Positions 1-5,313 of a stretch of 5,313 nt of DNA are shown here, in pieces. Origin of the DNA: Ignavibacteria bacterium. GTDB lineage: Bacteria; Bacteroidota; Ignavibacteria; Ignavibacteriales; Melioribacteraceae. Made by a program: the position numbers and the translations under genes. The notes below the pieces were generated by a model. The model was not told where the DNA came from. It saw only the letters and a program-made list of their open reading frames with translations, and did no database searches. The stretch spans positions 1 to 5,313 of the forward strand of contig QILJ01000317.1 in NCBI GenBank assembly GCA_003233295.1, written 5' to 3'. Every line of letters begins with the position of its first letter. The first letter of the stretch is position 1.

Positions 1-1
1 T

Positions 2-1951
2 GGTGCCACAATAAAAGCGGTGATGAAAGGCACGGGTTTATCTAATAACAGCAATGCTTATAAAGCAAATAATCAGCGCAAAATAGTAAAAACAGATAAT
101 GGTAATTTACACAGAGTTTACGAGAGTTTGGGTAAGGTTTGGTACGAGCGTAGCACCGATGATGGCGAGAATTGGACAATAATGAATGGTGGTCAGCCAC
201 TATCAAGTAATATAGCAAAATTGCCTTCCATTTCAGTAAGAAAGGGGTTAAATGAATTAATAGTTGTATACCAACAAAAGAATGGAGACAAATATGATAT
301 AATATTGGAATGCCTTGGTGATTTACCAAGAAGTACACATACAATTCACCAAGAACAAACGGATTTATATAGCAAAGATGTATACCCTCTGGCATCTTTA
401 GGCAAATACGGTCATACAATAATTCTGTGGGCAAAGAATATAAATGATCCAGCCGTTGTTTCCGGATTGTTTTATTGGAATGGGTTCATTAATGGTAAAG
501 GAGTTACTAACTATACAACAGGACAAGTTCCGTACACAGACTATAATTCTGTAAAACCGTCGATAGTAAGCAATAATAATAGCGAAAAACATTTAGTATG
601 GCAGCAGAATAGTTCATCCGGTTCAAGTATCAAGTATATTAGAATGAAATTAAATACAACAACAAACGGAATTGATTTTGCATATTACTCGGAAGCCTCA
701 TCAACAACCGGATATGCCGATAATTTTGATCCCTCAATAGCTATAACATTAAACAGACCAAGGGTAGTATGGCTTACCGAACACCCGGTTACTTTTGTAA
801 AGGAGGGAAATCTTAGAACAAAAGGTTCAGGAACAAGCTGGGGAACGCTTATAAGATTCAGCTACGGTGGTGGATATGACGTTGAATCAATAGTTGTAAA
901 TGCAAGGAACACCTCTTATGGATTTGTGGCTGCTTACGCCGGTGATGGTAATGAAGTTAGGTATTTCAAAGCAGATAGGACAAACCAAGCGGCACAACCG
1001 TTAAGATACGAACGATATGTTCAGCTAAGCAACGGCGATGATTATAATGATATGGCAATTGAAACTTTTAATACTTGGTCAGCGCCTTATTATTTTAGGT
1101 CTACACTGGTTGATGCAACTCTATCAAAAAGAAGCTCGGAAGACGAAGTAATAAAAGGACGGGAAATAATATTGTCAAAAGGAAAATCGAAAATGTTTTT
1201 TGAGGTAAGCGGTATAACTTTAGATGATAATACGATTGACTTTGTTAATGTTGAAGATACTTTATTTATAAAAACAAAATCGGAAGCAATTGAACTGTTT
1301 GAAACAAATAATTTCAGTTTAACGGATAATTCCGATTTTGAGTTTAATATAAATTATTTGTTGATGAGCGAAGAAAAGCTATCAAAACAATTTGATTTGG
1401 AGTTTCAGTTAGTTGACTCGAAAACAAATAAAACCATCGGTATTCTGGAGAAAGTAGAAACATCGGAAATTGAAAAGAATAAAGTAAATACAGTTACATA
1501 CAAAGTTGACACAGAAGGGATAGGAAGAAAAGAAGTAAAACTTAAACTTGTACTTGATAAAGAGCTTTTTGATAACATCTCAATTGTAAACACATATAAA
1601 ACCGGTGAAGACAATCTGCCTAAAGGAAATAAAAAGGGAGTGACATTTGACGAGTCATTATCTGTAACAGATTACTCACTTTCTCAAAACTATCCGAACC
1701 CGTTCAATCCGAGTACGACAATAAACTATCAAATACCGGAAGATGGATTTGTAAGCTTAAAGATATATGACATAACCGGGCGTGAAGTAACAACGCTTGT
1801 AAACCGTACACAAACAAAAGGAAGATATGAAATTAAGTTTGATGCAAGTAACTTATCATCCGGCGTATATTTTTACAGGATACGAAGCGTTCCTTCGTCA
1901 AGCTCAGGCCAAGAATTTGTAAAAACGATGAAGATGATTCTCCTTCGTTGA
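2..1951 (+). CDS. T9SS-exported protein with Asp-box (sialidase-like) region and type A sorting domain, 5' partial
   Basis: This is probably a secreted or cell-surface protein exported by the type IX secretion system. The frame is open to the window edge, and neither GTG 20 nor ATG 23 has a Shine-Dalgarno sequence, so the real start and signal peptide lie upstream. Residue numbers here count from codon 20. Residues 1 to about 370 are rich in Trp/Tyr beta-strand segments and contain a perfect Asp-box, STDDGENW (45-52). That motif is typical of sialidase/BNR beta-propeller blades. I see no catalytic sialidase signature, so the enzyme activity and ligand are unknown. Residues about 370-550 are charged, Lys/Glu-rich and probably beta-sandwich. 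The last 80 or so residues are a T9SS type A C-terminal domain: QNYPNPFNPSTTINYQIP, then LKIYDITGREV, SSGVYFYRI and a terminal KMILLR. That tail is normally recognised and cleaved by the T9SS sortase machinery. Codon use resembles the other genes. The sorting domain is near certain; the propeller assignment is moderate. Confidence 0.88.
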   Translation, partial: GATIKAVMKGTGLSNNSNAYKANNQRKIVKTDNGNLHRVYESLGKVWYERSTDDGENWTIMNGGQPLSSNIAKLPSISVRKGLNELIVVYQQKNGDKYDIILECLGDLPRSTHTIHQEQTDLYSKDVYPLASLGKYGHTIILWAKNINDPAVVSGLFYWNGFINGKGVTNYTTGQVPYTDYNSVKPSIVSNNNSEKHLVWQQNSSSGSSIKYIRMKLNTTTNGIDFAYYSEASSTTGYADNFDPSIAITLNRPRVVWLTEHPVTFVKEGNLRTKGSGTSWGTLIRFSYGGGYDVESIVVNARNTSYGFVAAYAGDGNEVRYFKADRTNQAAQPLRYERYVQLSNGDDYNDMAIETFNTWSAPYYFRSTLVDATLSKRSSEDEVIKGREIILSKGKSKMFFEVSGITLDDNTIDFVNVEDTLFIKTKSEAIELFETNNFSLTDNSDFEFNINYLLMSEEKLSKQFDLEFQLVDSKTNKTIGILEKVETSEIEKNKVNTVTYKVDTEGIGRKEVKLKLVLDKELFDNISIVNTYKTGEDNLPKGNKKGVTFDESLSVTDYSLSQNYPNPFNPSTTINYQIPEDGFVSLKIYDITGREVTTLVNRTQTKGRYEIKFDASNLSSGVYFYRIRSVPSSSSGQEFVKTMKMILLR

Positions 1952-1983
1952 AAATATAGCTGCGGCGAACAGGTACTACTTCG

Positions 1984-2026
1984 TTAACAATATAGGGACG
2001 TATTTAGTGCGTCCCTATATTGTTAA
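1984..2026. terminator. Perfect 17-bp inverted repeat between convergent genes, probable bidirectional terminator
   Basis: The arms 1984-2000 and 2010-2026 are exact reverse complements, with a 9-nt loop (TATTTAGTG). The core is GGGACG/CGTCCC, flanked by AT pairs. The repeat lies 32 bp after the stop of the upstream gene and 2 bp from the stop of the convergent DUF2892 gene, which is where a shared terminator would sit. There is no clean T-tract on either strand; the nearest plus-strand run is TTTTT at 2039. Intrinsic termination is therefore not assured. It could instead be a member of a dispersed palindromic repeat family. Confidence 0.55.
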
Positions 2027-2028
2027 AA

Positions 2029-2232
2029 TTAAATCTCCTTTTTATTATCACCCGCTTTTATTGTAGATATTTTAAAGGGCACATAAATTGGACACCAATT
2101 CATTAAGCCCGTCATAAGCGGTATTAAACCAATAAGCCCCCACCAGCTCTCATCATATACCCCCCATACAATAATTACTGCACCAAGTATTAGTCGTAAT
2201 AATCTATCAACGGAACCCACATTTTTTTTCAT
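2029..2232 (-). CDS. DUF2892 / YgaP-like two-helix inner membrane protein
   Basis: This 67-residue protein matches the DUF2892 (YgaP-like transmembrane) pattern: an N-terminal MKKNVGSVDRLLRLILG, a double Trp followed by GLIGLIPLMTGL, and then NWCPIY. Two hydrophobic segments are visible, about residues 11-27 and 30-46, followed by a short polar C-terminus predicted to be soluble. The function of stand-alone DUF2892 proteins is not established; in YgaP the domain anchors a rhodanese, and no rhodanese is present here. Cys47 of the CP motif is kept. The second Cys that many relatives carry in an INTC-like motif near the C-terminus is Ile58 here (ISTIK). The start is supported by a strong AGGAGG (minus strand, 2242-2237) four bases before the ATG. 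It is transcribed away from the Lrp-glnA unit and toward the T9SS gene, apparently alone. Confidence 0.88.
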   Translation of the reverse strand: MKKNVGSVDRLLRLILGAVIIVWGVYDESWWGLIGLIPLMTGLMNWCPIYVPFKISTIKAGDNKKEI

Positions 2233-2236
2233 GATA

Positions 2237-2242
2237 CCTCCT
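2237..2242 (-). promoter_or_regulatory. Ribosome binding site of the DUF2892 gene
   Basis: The minus strand reads AGGAGG, then TATC, then ATG. This is a consensus Shine-Dalgarno with a rather short 4-nt spacer, and it fixes the start codon. It contrasts with the Lrp-family gene nearby, which has no visible Shine-Dalgarno. Confidence 0.8.
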
Positions 2243-2319
2243 GTCTATTTTGTTGGATAAAACAATATACTGAATACAATGATAATTTTAAACTAATTAA
2301 TTATCTGTAAAGAATACGA

Positions 2320-2327
2320 CAAATTTA
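2320..2327 (-). promoter_or_regulatory. Candidate Bacteroidota-type -7 element for the DUF2892 gene
   Basis: The minus strand reads TAAATTTG, which fits the TAnnTTTG -7 consensus described for the primary sigma factor of Bacteroidota. It would give a 5' leader of roughly 80 nt. No properly spaced -33 TTG is evident, and the region is AT-rich, so a chance match is quite possible. Confidence 0.3.
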
Positions 2328-2446
2328 AATATACTATTTACAAAGTTGTTTTCGGATTTTGTTTTACTGAAAAACTCACTTTAGTCTCTCTTACAAAGAG
2401 AGAGAATTTTTGTAAAATCCGAAAACCACTTTGCTTTGGGTATATT
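2328..2446. repeat. 119-nt imperfect fold-back (nested inverted repeats) between divergent genes
   Basis: Four nested pairings share one centre. The outer arms are AATATAC (2328-2334) with GTATATT (2440-2446). After a symmetrical 6x6 internal loop come the main arms, 2341-2360 with 2414-2433, matching at 19 of 20 positions (the mismatch is T2347 against C2427). Further in, 2370-2377 pairs with 2404-2411 at 7 of 8 positions. At the tip, TCTCTCTT (2385-2392) pairs with AAGAGAGA (2396-2403) around a 3-nt loop. The structure contains no gene and lies outside the likely leaders of both neighbours. It could be a small miniature-transposon-like repeat, a structured RNA or a chromosomal cruciform site. 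No target-site duplication is obvious at its edges. Confidence 0.7.
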
Positions 2447-2502
2447 GAATATTAACTCACAATTTTAGAATATTCAAATAAAAAAGAATAAAAAGGACAA
2501 AA

Positions 2503-2520
2503 TATATTTGCATACATTTG
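2503..2520 (+). promoter_or_regulatory. Tandem candidate -7 elements upstream of the Lrp-glnA unit
   Basis: Two TAnnTTTG matches lie exactly 10 bp apart on the same face of the helix: TATATTTG (2503-2510) and TACATTTG (2513-2520). Either would give a leader of roughly 50 nt before the ATG at 2575. No clear -33 TTG is seen at the usual distance; an A-rich tract (2478-2500) lies there instead. This is assigned by motif and position only. Confidence 0.4.
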
Positions 2521-2574
2521 TGTTAAGCCTTATATTTTGAGTCATAATTTATAATATACCTAAATAATTAAGAC

Positions 2575-3033
2575 ATGTTAGATAATATTGACATAAAAGT
2601 ACTGAATATTCTTCAGGAACAAGGAAGAACCAAAAGAAATGTATTAGCCGAAGAGGTCGGTTTGTCATTACCGTCGCTTAGTGAAAGACTAAAAAAATTA
2701 GAAGAGCGTGGAGTGATATCCGGCTACTATGCAAAGTTGAACAAGAAAATTTTCGGCTATGATATTATGGTACTGATCACCGTAGTTATTGATTCATCGA
2801 TGCATTTTGAAAAATTTGCAGAACACGTAAGGGAAACAGATGAAATACTTGAGTGCTATGCAATACTTGGTGAAGGCTCGCATGTTATGAAAGCAGTTGC
2901 AAAAGATACTGAAGCGCTTGAAAAACTTCTGAACACAATTCAATCGTGGAAAGGGGTAACAAGAACCCATACACGATTTATCCTTTCGACAATTAAAGAA
3001 ACAACAAAAATAAATTTAAAAACCAAGGAGTAA
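2575..3033 (+). CDS. Lrp/AsnC-family transcriptional regulator
   Basis: This 152-residue protein has the usual Lrp/AsnC length and architecture. An N-terminal winged helix-turn-helix covers about residues 3-52: NIDIKVLNILQEQGRTKRN, then the recognition-helix region SLPSLSERLKKLEERGVI (31-48). A hinge follows, and then a C-terminal RAM/effector-binding domain (about 64-140) with a GEGSHVMK loop (99-106) where relatives have a GxYD-type ligand loop. Family members form dimers to octamers or larger and sense amino acids. Being 3 nt upstream of glnA, it probably senses glutamine or another amino acid and controls glnA and itself; that is inference. ATG 2575 is the earliest possible start, because an in-frame TAA lies at 2569-2571. 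No Shine-Dalgarno precedes it and the leader is AT-rich, as is common in Bacteroidota. The last codons (AAG GAG) also form the ribosome binding site of glnA. Confidence 0.93.
   Translation: MLDNIDIKVLNILQEQGRTKRNVLAEEVGLSLPSLSERLKKLEERGVISGYYAKLNKKIFGYDIMVLITVVIDSSMHFEKFAEHVRETDEILECYAILGEGSHVMKAVAKDTEALEKLLNTIQSWKGVTRTHTRFILSTIKETTKINLKTKE
3025..3030 (+). promoter_or_regulatory. Ribosome binding site of glnA, embedded in the end of the regulator gene
   Basis: AAGGAG forms the last two sense codons of the Lrp-family gene and lies 6 nt before the glnA ATG at 3037. The regulator's TAA stop sits between them. This arrangement favours translational coupling of the two genes and supports the chosen glnA start. 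Confidence 0.8.
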
Positions 3034-3036
3034 TTT

Positions 3037-4476
3037 ATGGCTAAAGCAAAAACAAAGGCAGCTACGCCTATCCAAAAAGTTCTTAACTTTGTTAAGCAGA
3101 ATAAAATTGAATTCATTGATTTTAAGTTCATGGATTTTCCAGGTCAATGGCAGCATTTAACAATTCCAATTAGTGAATTTGACGCTAAAACTTTTGTTGA
3201 TGGAATTGGATTTGACGGATCTTCGATAAGGGGATGGAAAGCGATCAACGAAAGTGATATGCTGATTATTCCTGATCCAAATACAATGTTTAGTGATCCG
3301 TTTGTAAAAGCGCCGACAATCAGTTTAATCTGTGACGTATATGAACCCGCAACAAAGGAAAAATATTCAAGATGCCCCAGAAGCATTGCCGAGAAAGCTG
3401 AAGCATACCTGAAATCAACAGGTATTGCAGACACGATTTATTTTGGACCTGAGGCAGAGTTTTTCATATTTGATGATGTACGTTTTGATTCTACACCGAA
3501 CAGCGCTTTTTATTTTGTTGACTCTGAGGAAGGAAGATGGAATACCGGAACTGATATCGGACCAAATTTGGGCTACAGACCTAGATATAAAGAAGGGTAT
3601 TTTCCCATTCCTCCAACAGATGCTTTGAATGATCTTAGAAATGAGATGGTTCAAAAATTAATCAATATGGACATTCAAGTTGAAGCACAGCATCACGAAG
3701 TTGCAAGCGGCGGTCAGTGCGAAATTGATATGCGATTTCAACCGTTGTTAAAATCTGCCGATCAGTTATTGATGTTTAAATATGTTGTAAAGAATACGGC
3801 AAAACTAAGCGGAAAAACTGCTACGTATATGCCAAAACCTCTTGCCGGTGATAATGGAAGCGGAATGCATCTTAATACAAGTCTTTGGAAAAAAGGTAAG
3901 CCTCTATTTGCCGGCGGCGGATATGCCGGGCTGAGTGAATTGGGTTTATACTACATCGGCGGAATACTAAAACATGCTGCGGCATTATTAGCATTTACAA
4001 ACCCGCTAACAAACTCTTATAAAAGATTAGTTCCGGGATTTGAGGCTCCGGTTAAATTGGCTTATTCTCAAAGCAACAGAAGCGCCGCATTAAGAATTCC
4101 GATGTACTCAAGCAATCCGAAAGCAAAACGAGTTGAATTTAGGTGTCCTGATCCGGCGGCAAATCCATACCTGGCATTTTCAGCACTAATGATGGCTGGC
4201 TTGGATGGAATCATAAACAGAATTGATCCGGGCGATCCGCTTGATAAAGACATTTACGATATGGATCCGGAAGAATTGGCATTTGTACCGTCAACTCCGG
4301 AAACATTATCTGAATCATTAAGAGCTCTTGAAAATGATCATGAATTCTTATTGAAGGGAGATGTGTTTACAGAAGATGTGATCAGAACATGGATTGATTA
4401 TAAATTTGATAAAGAGATCAGACCATTAGCATTGCAGCCACATCCATTTGAGTATGGAATGTATTTCGACGTTTAG
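3037..4476 (+). CDS. glnA: Glutamine synthetase, type I-beta
   Basis: It makes glutamine from glutamate, ammonia and ATP in the cytoplasm and is the central enzyme of ammonium assimilation; class I enzymes are dodecamers. At 479 residues it is full length, with a Lys-rich N-terminal extension of about 10 residues relative to E. coli. An N-terminal beta-grasp domain contains [10 protein letters not shown] (Asp60 matches E. coli Asp50). The catalytic domain keeps the metal and substrate ligands: Glu139 and Glu141 in GPEAEF, Glu221 and Glu229 in [13 protein letters not shown], His278 in NGSGMH, Arg330 and Glu336 in [10 protein letters not shown], Arg348 in NRSAALRIP, and Glu367 and Arg369 in [13 protein letters not shown]. 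The I-beta insert after FDDVRF is present, as is the adenylylation-site region [10 protein letters not shown], with Tyr407 equivalent to E. coli Tyr397. This suggests possible control by a GlnE-type adenylyltransferase, not seen in this window. It is cotranscribed with the Lrp-family gene and ends at a strong terminator. Confidence 0.98.
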   Translation: MAKAKTKAATPIQKVLNFVKQNKIEFIDFKFMDFPGQWQHLTIPISEFDAKTFVDGIGFDGSSIRGWKAINESDMLIIPDPNTMFSDPFVKAPTISLICDVYEPATKEKYSRCPRSIAEKAEAYLKSTGIADTIYFGPEAEFFIFDDVRFDSTPNSAFYFVDSEEGRWNTGTDIGPNLGYRPRYKEGYFPIPPTDALNDLRNEMVQKLINMDIQVEAQHHEVASGGQCEIDMRFQPLLKSADQLLMFKYVVKNTAKLSGKTATYMPKPLAGDNGSGMHLNTSLWKKGKPLFAGGGYAGLSELGLYYIGGILKHAAALLAFTNPLTNSYKRLVPGFEAPVKLAYSQSNRSAALRIPMYSSNPKAKRVEFRCPDPAANPYLAFSALMMAGLDGIINRIDPGDPLDKDIYDMDPEELAFVPSTPETLSESLRALENDHEFLLKGDVFTEDVIRTWIDYKFDKEIRPLALQPHPFEYGMYFDV

Positions 4477-4486
4477 CTAAAATATT

Positions 4487-4507
4487 TAATTAGTATTATA
4501 CTAATTA
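4487..4507. repeat. AT-rich perfect dyad downstream of glnA
   Basis: TAATTAGTAT (4487-4496) and ATACTAATTA (4498-4507) are exact reverse complements around a single T. It begins 11 bp after the glnA stop and 15 bp before the terminator stem. As RNA it would be a weak AT hairpin protecting the 3' end; as DNA it looks like a dimeric regulator site. Its function is unknown. Confidence 0.5.
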
Positions 4508-4522
4508 TTACGTACTCTGACT

Positions 4523-4555
4523 AAAGGGACTTCCGAAAGGTTGTCCCTTTTATTT
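4523..4555 (+). terminator. Intrinsic terminator of the Lrp-glnA unit
   Basis: The stem AAAGGGAC (4523-4530) pairs with GTCCCTTT (4543-4550). The apical part can close as CC-GAAA-GG, a GNRA tetraloop, after a TT/TT internal loop. The run TTTTATTT (4548-4555) follows. It lies 46 bp after the glnA stop and matches a rho-independent terminator well. Confidence 0.85.
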
Positions 4556-4569
4556 CTAAAAAAGTTGGA

Positions 4570-4807
4570 TAATCCAACCTATTCAAGCCTACAACCACAA
4601 TCATATATTCGCTTCCAAAGAGCAGCTATGTAAATATTAAAGTAATTAATATTTTAAGTGAGAAAGTTACTGATCTTGTTAATGGTTATAAAAAAGCAGG
4701 GGTTCACAAAGTGTTGTTCAACGGATTGAATATGTAAGTGGTGTATATTTTTATACAATTAAACTTGGCGATAAATTTATAACAAAAAAATGTTATTACT
4801 ACGATAA
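4570..4807 (+). pseudogene. Decayed fragment of a T9SS type A sorting domain
   Basis: This is the last 80 or so codons of a lost secreted-protein gene, recognisable only by piecing three frames together. The first frame (4573-4734) reads SNLFKPTTTIIYSLPKSS and continues with YVNIKVINILSEKVTDLVNG and a KKAGVHKVLFNGLNM stretch. This aligns with the usual NYPNPFNPTTTI...GEKVTDLVN...GLNMSSGVYFY layout. Its codon for the motif Tyr is a TAA stop (4570-4572). A one-base loss after Met creates a TAA at 4735. The next frame (4737-4790) reads SGVYFYTIKLGDKFITKK. A second slip in the A-run at 4784-4790 leads to MLLLR and a stop (4790-4807). No start codon, signal peptide or body of the protein remains. 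It starts just after the glnA terminator and may have been left by a rearrangement. It is not a copy of the domain in the gene at the left end. Confidence 0.85.
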
Positions 4808-4818
4808 AAATATTTTAA

Positions 4819-4853
4819 GAGGCTGTCATAGAAAAATATCTTAATTTATGACA
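4819..4853. repeat. Possible insertion-sequence end with a 7-bp inverted repeat
   Basis: GAGGCTGTCATA (4819-4830) resembles the terminal sequences of many bacterial insertion sequences, and TGTCATA (4824-4830) recurs inverted as TATGACA (4847-4853). It lies between the end of the sorting-domain relic and the transposase relic, where the left end of the element would be expected. The matching right end is outside the window, so this cannot be confirmed. Confidence 0.35.
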
Positions 4854-4887
4854 ACATCTTTATCTGTTTGGATTATACTTCTACTTA

Positions 4888-5313
4888 ATCAAATCAATCA
4901 TTGTTTTTGATAAAGGGTATAATGATTATGAACAATGCTCTCAGTGGTTATTAGATGGGATATATTTTGTTACACGTCAGAAAAATAATGTTTTATACAC
5001 TAGTATAGATGAATTTAAAATAAAAGATGAATTTGATCCGGGTATACTTAAAGATAAAAAAAAGAGATATCTAAAGATGATAAAACCATCGAACTAAGAA
5101 GAATCGCCTACTGGTATGAACCACTTCAGAAAGTTTACGAATTCATATTAACAACATTAGATTAAGTGCTGAAAAAGTAACTAAAACATATAAGAATAGA
5201 TGGCAAATAGAGAAACTCTTTGAGAGGTTAAAGCAAAACTTTCGATTGAAGTATTTTCTTGGTGATAGCCAAAATGCAATTGAAATACAAATTTGGGTCA
5301 GTTTAATTATTCA
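4888..5313 (+). pseudogene. IS4-family transposase relic, C-terminal half, frameshifted and running off the window
   Basis: This is a broken DDE transposase. Frame one (4888-5097) reads IKSIIVFDKGYNDYEQ, then WLLDGIYFVTRQKNN; the Asp of FDKGY is in the place of the second catalytic Asp. A slip in the eight-A run at 5056-5063 moves the frame, which then reads SKDDKTIELRRIAYWYEP and KVYEFI up to about 5147. A second slip near 5148-5150 gives NNIRLSAEKVTKTYKNRWQI, then EKLFERLKQNFRLKYFLG, then IQIWVSLII to the edge. That last part contains the IS4 signature Y(2)R(3)E(6)K: Tyr at 5189, Arg at 5198, catalytic Glu at 5210, Lys at 5231. The N-terminal half with the first Asp is absent, so the element was internally deleted or has decayed. 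It cannot make an active transposase from this window. The family assignment is strong; the exact IS is not identified. Confidence 0.88.

Noticed and set aside
20..25. GTG/ATG at 20-25 as the true start of the secreted protein
   Set aside because: The frame stays open to the window edge, there is no Shine-Dalgarno and no signal peptide follows, so the gene is 5' partial.
42..592. Minus-strand open frames (42-434 and 398-592) opposite the secreted protein
   Set aside because: They lack recognisable domains and lie antisense to a well-supported coding region; they are frame shadows.
2309..2321. Short direct match AAAGAATACG also found inside glnA near 3790
   Set aside because: It is about 10 bp in AT-rich sequence and easily arises by chance.
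2447..2574. A riboswitch or glutamine-responsive RNA upstream of the Lrp-glnA unit
   Set aside because: The likely leader is only about 50 nt, very AT-rich and without conserved stems; I see no known motif.
3144..3654. Open frames on both strands inside glnA, including plus-strand 3425-3628
   Set aside because: They overlap a highly conserved enzyme gene, and their translations show no independent motif.
4888..5313. Programmed frameshifting in the transposase
   Set aside because: Two separate shifts plus the missing N-terminal half and first catalytic Asp fit decay better than a single programmed slip.
1..5313. tRNA, rRNA, CRISPR array or defence system
   Set aside because: I saw no cloverleaf, rRNA-like stretch, regularly spaced direct repeats or nuclease, helicase or toxin genes.

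Overview
The window is AT-rich bacterial chromosome. It most resembles the Ignavibacteria and relatives (Bacteroidota/Chlorobi group). The main reason is a protein ending in a textbook type IX secretion (T9SS) type A sorting domain with the NYPNPFNPSTTI motif. A relic of a second such domain, TAnnTTTG promoter-like motifs and an IS4-type transposase relic of a kind common in this group fit the same assignment. The taxonomic call is inference from sequence style; no rRNA or marker tree is available here.

Layout. (1) 2-1951, plus strand: the C-terminal 649 or so residues of a large secreted protein with an Asp-box, sialidase-like repeat region, a linker or beta-rich domain and a T9SS tail. Its 5' end lies outside the window. 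(2) 1984-2026: a perfect 17-bp inverted repeat between this gene and a convergent small gene. (3) 2029-2232, minus strand: a 67-residue DUF2892/YgaP-like two-helix membrane protein. (4) 2233-2574: a 342-bp divergent intergenic region holding a 119-nt fold-back structure (2328-2446) and candidate -7 promoter elements facing both ways. (5) 2575-4476, plus strand: a tight two-gene unit, an Lrp/AsnC-family regulator followed after 3 nt by glnA, a class I-beta glutamine synthetase with all recognisable catalytic residues and the adenylylation tyrosine. (6) 4487-4555: an AT-rich dyad and then a clear intrinsic terminator. (7) 4570-5313: a gene graveyard. It holds a frameshifted fragment of a T9SS sorting domain, a possible insertion-sequence end, and a frameshifted IS4-family transposase C-terminal half that runs off the window edge.

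How it works together. The functional core is the regulator-glnA unit. An amino-acid-sensing Lrp/AsnC regulator co-transcribed with glutamine synthetase suggests local control of nitrogen assimilation, possibly with autoregulation at the 2447-2574 promoter region. The membrane protein and the T9SS cargo protein have no evident link to it. I found no sign of a wholly new multi-gene system. The least explained element is the 119-nt fold-back between the two divergent promoters.
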